Part shown: positions 13,406-21,850 of the stretch, in pieces
How positions within the stretch are numbered: the first letter of the stretch is position 1
Layout of the letters: each line of letters begins with the position of its first letter
Origin: Aegilops tauschii subsp. strangulata
Taxonomy: Eukaryota; Streptophyta; Magnoliopsida; Poales; Poaceae
DNA length: 64,000 bases
NCBI RefSeq assembly: GCF_002575655.3
Contig: NC_053035.3
Location: forward strand, 381,277,792-381,341,791
Direction of reading: 5' to 3'
Made by a program: the position numbers and the translations under genes
The notes under the pieces: model-generated
Databases searched by the model: none
What the model was told of the DNA's origin: nothing
The model's input: only the letters and a program-made list of their open reading frames with translations

Positions 13406-13410
13406 GTGTC
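13406..13410. repeat. Target site duplication GTGTC, right copy
   Basis: Partner of 6917-6921. The disrupted Copia RT frame resumes directly after it. Confidence 0.85.
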
Positions 13411-13437
13411 TACTCTTGAATCAAGAGGATGGCACTA

Positions 13438-13778
13438 GTGCTGCAAAATGAGTCAAGTTCGAGCGAGCTGGGTTAGTCTCAGCTCAACTTATACTAAAAT
13501 TTGAGCAAGCTCAAATTGAGCGAATCTCAAGGCCGAGCTGCTGAAAGTGGTTCGTGCTCAGCTTGTATCTCGAGTCAATCTCAAGCTAGTTTCGAGCTAA
13601 ATACGATATATTTTTAATAATTTAAAACAAATTTTCAAACATATAATCTGTCAACTGAAGACGTATACTTAATAGCTAGAGATCATGGATGAGCTAGCGA
13701 GAGGAGAAAAGGCAGGTGTGTCTGCTCTCCAACTTTGGCCAAAATAGCATGTATTTAACACATAGCTGACCACATACC
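13438..13778. other. Filler between two insertions, with GAGCTC-like repeats
   Basis: The left part carries repeated GAGCTGAGCC/AGCTCAA-like motifs (for example TTGAGCAAGCTCAAATTGAGC) that form imperfect inverted repeats. It then becomes A+T-rich. It interrupts the Copia RT coding and may be a small DNA-transposon fragment. No ends or duplications were found. Confidence 0.4.
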
Positions 13779-15761
13779 TGTTGGGAAACACAGTAATTTC
13801 AAAAAAAATCCTACGATCACGCAAGATCTATGTGATGCATAGCAACGAGCGGGAGAGTGTTGTCCACGTACCCTCATAGACCGTAAGCGGAAGCGTCAAG
13901 TGACGCGGTTGATGTAGTCGAACGTCTTCGTGATCCAACCGATCAAGTACCAAAAGCACGGCACCTCCGCGATCTGCACACGTTCAGCTCGGTGACGTCC
14001 CTCGTACTCTTGATCCAGTTGAGGCCGAGGGAGAGTTCCTCAGCACGACGGCGTGGTAATGGTGATGATGAAGTTACCGGCGCAGGGTTTCGCCTAAGCA
14101 CTACGACGATATGACCGAGGTGTGTAACTGTGGAGGGGGCACCGCACACGGCTAAGAGAAACTTTGTTGTGCCTTTGGGGTGTCCCTTGCCCACGTATAT
14201 AAAGGGGGAGGAGGAGGAGGCCGGCCCTAGGGGGGCGCGCCAAGTGTGGGGAGTCCTACTAGGACTCCCAAGTCCTAGTAGGATTCCCCTTTTCTTTTCC
14301 GGAGTAGGAGAGAAGAAAGAGGGAAAGAGAGAGGGAGTAGGAAAGGGCAAGGGGGGCGCAACCCCCTTTCCCCTAGTACAATTCGGACCCATGGGGGGGG
14401 GAGCGCGCCTCCTTCCCTTTGGCCTGCCTCCATAATTCCCGTATGGCCCAATAAGGCCCGATACTTCTCCCGGTGAATTCCCATAACTCTCCGGTACTCC
14501 GAAAAATACCCGAATCACTCGGAACCTTTCCGATGAATGAATATAGCCTTCCAATATATCGATCTTTATGTCTCGGCCATTTCGAGACTCCTCGTCATGT
14601 CTGTGATCACATCCGGGACTCCGATTCATCAGAACACATAAACTCATAATACCGATCATCATCTAACGTTAAGCGTGCGGACCGTACGGGTTCGAAAACT
14701 ATGTAGACATGACCGAGACACATCTCCGATCAATAACCAATAGCGGAACCTGGATGCTCATATTGGCTCCTACATATTCTACGAAGATCTTTATCGGTCA
14801 TATAACAACATACGTTGTTCCCTTTATTGTCGGTATGTTACTTGCCCAAGATTTGATCGTCGGTATCACCATACCTAGTTCAATCTCGTTACCGGCAAGT
14901 CTCTTTACTCGTTCCGTAATGAATCATCCCACAACTAACTCATTAGTCATGTTTCTTGCAAGGCTTATAGTGATGTGCATTACCGAGAGGGCCCAGAGAT
15001 ACCTCTCCGACAATCGGAGTGACAAATCCTAATCTTGATCTATGTCAACTCAACAAACATCATAGGAGACACCTGTAGAGCATCTTTACAATCACCCAGT
15101 TACGTTGTGATGTTTGATAGCACACAAAGTGTTCCTCTGGTATTCGGGAGTTGCATAATCTCATAGTCATAGGAACATGTATAAGTCATGAAGAAAGCAG
15201 TAGCAATGAAACTGTAACGATCATAATGCTAAGCTAACGAATGGGTCTTGTCCATCACATCATTCTCCTAACGATGTGATCCCGTTCATCAAATGACAAC
15301 ACATGTCTATGGCTAGGAAACTTAACCATCTTTGATTAATGAGCTAGTCAAGTAGAGGCATACTAGGGACATTCTGTTTGTCTATGTATTCACACATGTA
15401 CTAAGTTTCCGGTTAATACAATTCTAGCATGAATAATAAACATTTATCATGATATAAGGAAATATAAATAACAACTTTATTATTGCCTCTTGGGCATATT
15501 TCCTTCAGTCTCCCACTTGCACTAGAGTCAATAATCTAGTTCACATCGCCATGTGATTTAACACCAATAGTTCACATCGTCATGTGATTTAACACTCTAT
15601 AGTTCACATCGCCATGTGACCAATACCCAAAGGGTTTACTAGAGTCAATAATCTAGTTCACATATCCATGTGATTAACAACCAAAGAGTACTAAGGTGTG
15701 ATCATGTTTTGCTTGTGAGAGAGGTTTAGTCAATGGGTCTGCCACATTCAGATCCGTATGT
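13779..15761 (-). mobile_element. Angela-type element C, LTR plus short interior, truncated
   Basis: One LTR (13779-15507, about 1.73 kb, TGTTGGGAAACACAG to CATATTTCCTTCA) is followed by about 250 bases of interior with the TTCACATCGCCATGTGA repeats. It stops abruptly at about 15761, where Copia RNase H coding begins. By the orientation of the LTR this is the 3' end of a minus-strand element whose remainder is lost. It is more diverged from A than the two A LTRs are from each other, and resembles element B more. Confidence 0.85.
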
Positions 15762-16268
15762 GAAGAATACTCTAAGTGTTGAACTAACCTCTAGCAAGTC
15801 ATCATCTATCCTTGTTAGTGCCTTCTCTGATTCTGGCTGGGCAGGTTTCTTGGATGATCGAAGGTCAACGGGTGATTTTGTAGTTTTATTTGGACCCAAC
15901 TTAATTTCATGATGTGCAAAGAAACATGCAACAGTGTTAAGATCAAGTATTGAGACTGAATATAAGGCTCTGGCAAATGTAATAGCAGGGCTTATATGGG
16001 TTCAGTCTATGCTCAAGAACTTGGAATATGTTACACACAAACCCCTTGTCTTTGGTGTGATAATCTTAGTGCTACATATATTTCTACTAATCCTATTTTT
16101 CATGTAAAACTAAGTATATTTAAATTGATTATCACTTTGTGAGAGAAGGAGTTTCTAGCAAGGAGTTGGCAATTTGATTTGTTCAGTTGCAGGCGGCTCT
16201 ACAAAAGCCTTGCCCACACGACAATTCGAGGAATTTAAGCGTAATCTTAACTTCAGGAGTTCAGATTA
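15762..16268 (+). pseudogene. Copia RNase H pseudogene, C-terminal end of the plus-strand element
   Basis: The translation contains [38 protein letters not shown] and [13 protein letters not shown], the Copia RNase H blocks. It ends with TKALPTRQFEEFKRNL-like sequence in shifted frame near 16200-16260. Several frameshifts and stops are present. It continues the element of 6083-6921; about 60 residues between the two parts are missing. Confidence 0.82.
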
Positions 16269-17269
16269 AAGAAGGATGCTAAACAACATTATGTTAGTCC
16301 AGCCTAGTTCGGATGTGTGCGCCTTGAACCCCACGTTAGAGTTGTTAGTAGATACTTAAGCTTAAACCTCTTTCTATCTCTTATCCCAACAACCATGTAA
16401 TCTTCTCTCCCTCTCGGTTAGCTATGACTACCGAATCATGCAACCTACGAGATCTTCTCTTGTCTTTTCTTTTTTGAGAATGAGATCTTCTCTTGTCATC
16501 CATCAATATAACACCATGCGGGCTCCAGTAAGTTTTATGTAGCTTATGTGGGTATGCATGATGTATGACGAGGAGAATAATGTGGAGCGGGAAGCGGTGG
16601 CTGAGCAGGGAGAAGTCAGGGACCGAATAAAGGAACAAACCCAAACTACTGAACTTTTGGGAGGCCCAAACAATATATTTTTGTTGTGGGGATAGAGCAT
16701 TATGCCCCTTGGCTTTAGGAGGTGAACGCATGCACGCCCGCTAGCATTTGGGAGTAAAATTTAACTTGTTTTTCGCTTCAAATTACATTCGTGTACATAT
16801 ACATATATGTAATACATTGAAGTCCTCATTATGTTCGCATTCGAGTGGCTTGAGTCCGTCCTGACTCTGTTTGCTTTCGAGCAATGAAAATGAATAGGAC
16901 ATGAAGACAATCGGAGTAAAAGGAAATATTTTTTGAAAGGAAAAAGGTTTTCGAGTATGTACGCCGCATCGACATGAGAGAGGAGATGGACCCTGGCTGC
17001 CACCGCGGCTTCGTGTCGCCAAAGGCATCTCCTACGGTCGGCGAGAACCTCTCCGGCCACTTTGGGCCACCACCGGTAGCCCTGTGGCACTCGGCGGTCA
17101 TCTAGTCTGGCTGCGAGGGGGCGTCAGGCCTTCTCTAGTAGCAGAGTTTCGGTGTCAATGCACGCAAAAAAAAGAGTTTAGGTGTTAAAACGATTTCAAC
17201 CAGGGCGTGTGGGTTTTGACTCCTCTCCTTTGAGGAGGCACGAATATGGCGTACCACGCAGTATCATTA
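16269..17269. other. Possible Copia 3' LTR start, then unassigned sequence
   Basis: TGTTAGTCCAGCC at 16292 follows the last Copia codons after a purine-rich stretch and may start the 3' LTR. The end was not found. A 116-codon minus-strand ORF at 16381-16731 and three overlapping ones at 16761-17101 have no recognised motif. Confidence 0.35.
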
Positions 17270-18012
17270 GAGCATTTCTAATCGATCCCTTATATCAATT
17301 TATTTGAATAAAGGGGACAACTCATCATTAGATCCATCAAGTATTTTCTTCACTACAGTCCAGATGACTTGTCATATTATTACCTCCTCCAAGAAAGAAA
17401 GTTAGGCTTCATGCCTCTCGCCGGCGCCGGTGCAGGTCCGCCTCGTCTCCGGTGGCCCTAGGGCCATGGAGGCGCGGTGGATCCTGGCAAGGGCCAGCGG
17501 GAGGGCTCCGTTTTTAGTCGTTTTTTTTATTCTTGTTAGGGTTTGTGTCCTGCTCAGGAAGGCGAGACGGCGGCTGCTCTCTGAAGATGGAATAAAGGTC
17601 TCCCCGCCTAGCCCCCGTTCTGACGGTGCGTCTAGCATCGTTGGTGGGCATATGGAGGTGTGTCTCCAGCAGATCTATCTTTCGTGGATTTGCTCGGATC
17701 TCGTCGTTGTTCGTCTAAGTTCGTGTGTCTTCAGTTTGGATTCTTCCAATCTACGTTATTCTTCATCGGTGGCGGTTGCTGTTTTGGGGTGCTGGTCCTA
17801 TGGGGCCTTAGCACGACGACTTCCTGACTGTTTACTACAACAAGTTGTGCTTGACTCCGTCGATCGAGGGGCGATGATGGCGGCGCGCCTTCGGCTTGCT
17901 TCAGTGCTCGTAGTCGTCGCTAGGTGGTCTACGTATCTGGATGTAATTTTTATTTGTGGTGTTCGTTGTACTGCCATGATTGAAGTGAATAGATTGGAAG
18001 TTTTCCAAAAAA
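17270..18012 (+). mobile_element. Possible retroposed sequence with short A tail
   Basis: A block with an open frame (17430-18017, 195 codons, no recognised domain) ends in CCAAAAAAATT at 18005-18013, like a retroposon tail. The composition changes sharply just after this. The frame lacks any reverse-transcriptase motif. It could be a LINE or SINE 3' end or a captured transcript. Confidence 0.3.
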
Positions 18013-18040
18013 ATTAAATTAATTGAATAAATTTGGCTTT

Positions 18041-18092
18041 TTACTCCACTAAGTTTGACCTAGCCAATCTCCTATACGGCTTAGTGGAGTAA
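18041..18092. repeat. 13-bp perfect inverted repeat with 26-base loop
   Basis: TTACTCCACTAAG at 18041-18053 is the exact reverse complement of 18080-18092. It sits about 110 bases upstream of the AP2-like pseudogene, so it may be a hairpin, a small MITE remnant or a binding-site pair. Confidence 0.7.
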
Positions 18093-18204
18093 TTTTTTTA
18101 CTCCATCGCTGCAATTTTGAGTATATTTACTTCATCCCTACGCGGCCGAGTAAAATCGGCGCCTCTTCTCCCCGCACCGCCGCCGGTGCGCCCCCGCCCT
18201 TCTG

Positions 18205-18882
18205 ATGGTTGGACATGGTGGCTGTCGGTCCCCTCCGCCGATCCGCAACATGGATCCGCACCGCCACGCACGCGGGTCATCCTCTGTGGGCTCTTCATCA
18301 AGCCGCCGTCGCCGGTCGCCCGATCCGGCGGCCGCCGCTCCCCTACGCCGGTTCGAGGACTTCCCCGTCCTCCCTCCGCCCCGGCCACCGACGAGGATGT
18401 GGGTGGCAGAAATCACGGATCGGGAGATCCACACCTGGTGGTGGCTCGGGACCTTCCACACGGTCAAGCTCGCGACCATGGAGTACGACTGTTGGCAGGT
18501 CCGCTACCATGGCGTGGTGGCCCAGCTTGACTTCCCCTTCGACACGGCTTCGATCCACCTCGTCCCACCGGAACCGGGGGTGATGAGCTCGACTATGGTG
18601 CCGGAGGACCGCAAGGCGAGGGAGCGCCTCGAGGCCGAGGTCGTCGACGAGGCCTACATGCAAGAGCTCTGCCGGCAACACCCGGAGCTCGTGGAGGCAG
18701 AGCGGATGATCTTGCCGACACCGGCGGCGAAGTTATATTTATCTCCTCCTTCGACAAGGTCGGAGGCGGCGAGGTGGGCGGCGATGACGAGGAGATCGAA
18801 GTTGATGAGTGGAGGAGTGTCTTCCCCGATGACGACACCAGTCCAGACCAAAATCGCGGCACACCATACCCGACGAGTGTAA
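18205..18882 (+). pseudogene. AP2/ERF-like gene, degenerate and truncated
   Basis: A 225-codon frame; the better start may be the ATG at 18250. Residues about 65-112 align with the back two thirds of an AP2/ERF DNA-binding domain: WVAEI, WLGTF, then YD, VRYHGVVAQLDFP. The expected opening YRGV strand is absent and replaced by proline- and arginine-rich sequence. Downstream is a charged helix (EDRKARERLEAEVVDEAYMQ) found in an expanded group of Triticeae AP2-like genes, as far as I recall. Near 18735 the frame appears shifted, since another frame gives an acidic tail (GGDDEEIEVDEWRSVF). The 3' end is cut at 18879 by an LTR fragment beginning TGTAAGTGCATC. Probably non-functional. Confidence 0.6.
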
Positions 18883-19507
18883 GTGCATCTAGTGCCACCC
18901 CTAGTTGGTTTTGGAGTATTGACGACAAACTTGGTTGAGGGACTAATGTGTTTGTGAGAATTGCAGGATAACACAGGTAGTAGTCCAATATTGATTCGGT
19001 TTACCTACCAGAGATGACCCCTAAAAATGTGTGAAGACATTGAAGACAATGGTGGTCTGTGAAGTTATTCACAGTGAAGAATATGACATGAGAAGACATT
19101 CACGTGAAGACTATGGAGTGCAAAGACATAGTTGTTTCATAGTTTCCGTTTCTTCTTTGTTGAGGCATAGGAACCACCGTACTGTTAAGTGGGGTCCAAG
19201 TGAAAAAAGTTAGAGTGACTGATGTGATGCTCAACCAAATCCTATGTCTTCGAGCGAAGACAATGAGAGCAAATCTTATCCAGAGCTGGATGAGTCAGCT
19301 TTACTTGTAGCCCAAGTCAAGCTGCCGCGTGTGTTTGAAATCTGACCGTTGGACACGTGTCAGTTCCTTAGTGACCCAGGGTCATTTCGGACAAATCAGG
19401 TCGGGTTGCCTCCTGGCTATAAACAGCCCACCCCCTACACCATAAATTGGTGGATGCTCAGAGTTAGTGCACGACTTTTGTTGTTTGAGAGAAACCCACC
19501 TTCGAAG
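18879..19507 (+). mobile_element. Partial LTR of an unidentified retrotransposon
   Basis: It begins with TGTAAGTGCATCTAGTGCC inside the AP2-like frame and contains a TATA box in the sense direction. It ends abruptly where Angela B sequence starts. It has no coding. The TG start, promoter and length suggest the 5' part of an LTR. I recognise the sequence type as a common Triticeae repeat but cannot name the family with confidence. Confidence 0.55.
19418..19423 (+). promoter_or_regulatory. TATA box in LTR fragment
   Basis: TATAAA in the context GGCTATAAACAGCCCA, about 540 bases into the LTR fragment, as expected for an LTR promoter. Confidence 0.55.
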
Positions 19508-20624
19508 TACCGATCAAGTGACGCGGTTGATGTAGTCGAACGTCTTCGCGATCCAACCGATCAAGTACCGAAAGCACGGCACCTTCGCGATCTGCACACG
19601 TTTAGCTCGGTGACGTCCCTCGTACTCTTGATCCAGTTGAGTCCGAGGGAGAGTTCCGTCAGCACGACGGCATGGTGACGGTGATGATGAAGTTACCGGC
19701 GCAGGGTTTCGCCTAAGCACTACAACGATATGACCGAGGTGTGTAACTCTGGAGGGGGCACTGCACACGGCTAAGAGAAACTTTGTTGTGCCTTTGGGGT
19801 GTCCCTTGCCCACGTATATAAAGGAGGGAGGAGGAGGAGGCCGGCCCTAGAGGGGGCGCGCCAAGTGTGGGGAGTCCTACTAGGACTCCCAAGTCCTAGT
19901 AGGATTCCCCTTTTCTTTTCCGGAGTAGGAGAGAAGAAAGAGGGAAAGAGAGAGGAAGTATGAAAGGGCAAGGGGGGGGCGCAGCCCCCTTTCCCCTAGT
20001 CCAATTCGGACCCATGGGGGGGCGCCTCCTTCCCTTTGGCATGCCTCCTCTATTCCCGTATGGCCCAATACTTCTCCCAGCGAATTCCCGTAACTCTCCG
20101 GTACTCCGAAAAATACCCGAATCACTCTGAACCTTTCCGATGTCCGAATATAGCCTTCCAATATATCGATCTTTATGCCTCGACCATTTCGAGACTCCTC
20201 GTCATGTCCGTGATCACATCCGGGACTCTGAACTACCTTTGGTTCATCAAAACACATAAACTCATAATACCGATCGTCATCTAACGTTAAGCGTGCGGAC
20301 CCTACGGGTTCGAGAACTATGTAGACATGACCGAGACACATCTCTGGTCAATAACCAATAGTGGAACCTGGATGCTCATATTGGCTCCTACATATTCTAC
20401 ATAGATCTTTATCGGTCAAACCTCATAACAACATACGTTGTTCCCTTTGTCATCGGTATGTTACTTGCCCGAGATTCGATCGTCGGTATCACCATACCTA
20501 GTTCAATCTTGTTACCGGCAAGTCTCTTTACTCGTTCCGTAATGCATCATCCCGCAACTAACTCATTAGTCACATTGCTTGCAAGGCTTATAGTGATGTG
20601 CATTACCGAGAGGGCCCAGAGATA
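19508..20624 (-). repeat. 3' LTR of Angela B, first part
   Basis: Collinear with 13895-15000 of element C. It runs to the ATA at 20622-20624 that is duplicated by the CACTA insertion. The left edge is a truncation, with GATCAAGTACCG-like words on both sides that could have served as microhomology. Confidence 0.88.
20622..20624. repeat. Target site duplication ATA of the CACTA element (partner 40135-40137)
   Basis: The LTR reads AGAGATA before the element and ATACCTCTCC after it. The uninterrupted relatives at 8154 and 14996 read AGAGATACCTCTCC. This exact reconstruction shows a 3-bp duplication, as CACTA elements make. Confidence 0.9.
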
Positions 20625-20652
20625 GACTACAAAAAAAAGACACATCCGTGAC
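20625..20652 (+). repeat. CACTA left terminal inverted repeat
   Basis: GACTACAAAAAAAAGACAC then ATCCGTGA. It matches the right terminus except for the first base, one extra A and two substitutions. Confidence 0.85.
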
Positions 20653-21080
20653 ATTTTGGGCCGAACAATTTTTTTCCTGTCATACTTATGACACTTATAT
20701 AACGATAATTGTGACAAAACCCAGTATCATCATAGATGTGGTGGGCTCCTACTTCTATGACAAAAAATCATGACAGAAAATGGGCTTTTTTGTCCTGGGC
20801 GTGCCGGAGACGCAGCTGCATGACATTCTTTGGGCCGTCCATGACGGAAAAAACCGTGGTAGAAGTGAGGGCGAGGAAAATATCGGGGTGTTCCCGGTTA
20901 CGGTGGGTGGTCGGGGCCGAGCGATGCGCGTTTCTCTCATAGACGCACGCGCGTGGGTGCGAGGCGTTGGGCTCTAACTGAACCCGAGATATTGCACTGC
21001 AGGCTACGCGTTACTGAACCCGAGCGATCGATCGATGGCTGTTAACTGAACCCGATCGAGCGATTCCTTCGCTACTGCTG
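20653..21080. other. CACTA left subterminal region
   Basis: Short words ATGACA, TGTCAT and TGACATT recur in both orientations through about 20930. This is the expected arrangement of subterminal transposase-binding repeats. No coding sequence is supported; two overlapping ORFs around 20736-20977 lie across these repeats. Confidence 0.55.
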
Positions 21081-21099
21081 CTAACTGAAGCCGATCGAT

Positions 21100-21505
21100 G
21101 CTGCCTCTGGATGAACAGCGAGCGTTGCTGGGGGGTTTGGATGAACAGTTCCCGGTGGGGGTGGATGAACAGGACCCCTTGGTGTTGCCTCTGGATGACC
21201 AGGACCCCGATCGATCGAGCCGGTTGGGGCTGGATGAACAGGACCCCGTGGAGGGCTGGATGAACAGGACCATCCTGTGGAGGGATGGATGAACAGTAGA
21301 CGGTGGAGGGCTGGATGAACAGTAGCCCGTGGAGGGGTGGTTGAACAGGAGCCCGTGGAGAGGGCTGGTTGAACAGTAGCCGGTGGAGTAGCGCGTGGTG
21401 GAGGCTGGATGAACAGGAGCCCGTGGATGAACAGTAGCAGGTGGAGGCTGGAGGAGGTCGACGGTGGATGAACAGTAGCCCGTGGAGGCTGGAGGAGGTC
21501 GACGG
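21100..21505. repeat. Tandem array around TGGATGAACAG
   Basis: The word TGGATGAACAG recurs at least ten times, separated by GACCCC/GTAGCCCGTGGAGG-like spacers of about 12-25 bases. Minus-strand ORFs here give monotonous Cys-Ser-Ser-Pro repeats and are artefacts of the array. Confidence 0.8.
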
Positions 21506-21529
21506 TGGAGATGAGTAGTATCCTGTGGA

Positions 21530-21850
21530 GTCCCATTTTGCGGTACGCCACACCCCTCCCGATGAATAGGACCCCCGTTTCCACCGTAGCGCTCCAACAC
21601 AAGTCCGTTTCCTCCGTTTTGTGGTACGCCACACCCCTCCCGACCAACATAACCCCCGTTTCGACCGTAGGAGGTCCGTTTCCTCCGTTTTGCGGTACGC
21701 CAGACCCCTCCTGATGAACAGGATCCCGTTTCAACTGTGGCCGGTCGAACACAAGGCCGTTTCCTCCGTTCTGCGGTACGCCAGGCCTCGTTTCCATCGG
21801 CTGTTCCGTCCAAGCCCTCCCGATGAACACGACGATGCATTCTGTTCCGA
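21530..21850. repeat. Tandem array, unit about 75 bp, around CCGTTTCCTCCGTT
   Basis: About four diverged copies of a unit containing TTTCCTCCGTTTTGCGGTA, CGCCACACCCCTCC and GATGAACAGGA lie in a row. The unit shares GATGAACAG with the array on its left, so the two may have grown from one ancestor. Confidence 0.75.

Larger units (their letters stand above)
6083..16380 (+). mobile_element. Decayed plus-strand Copia element, split by Angela-type insertions
   Basis: Copia reverse-transcriptase coding runs from 6083 to 6921, and the matching RNase H and C-terminal end run from 15762 to 16268. Between them lie two minus-strand Angela-type elements and filler. After the first insertion the frame resumes for a few codons at 13411-13437 (LLLNQEDGTS), showing that the two halves are one element. 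A possible start of its 3' LTR is TGTTAG at 16292. No 5' LTR, gag, protease or integrase is seen, so the 5' half is missing. The right boundary is approximate. Confidence 0.75.

Noticed and set aside
6922..15507. ORFs of 60-240 codons inside the Angela LTRs, including 13943-14662 minus
   Set aside because: They recur in each LTR copy but differ in length and frame and carry no domain; LTR sequence rather than genes.
16381..17101. Minus-strand ORFs of 65-116 codons
   Set aside because: No motif, several overlap in different frames, and the region borders a Copia remnant.
17430..18017. 195-codon plus-strand ORF as a real gene
   Set aside because: No recognised domain, and it ends in an A tail that fits a retroposed repeat better; kept only as a possible mobile element.
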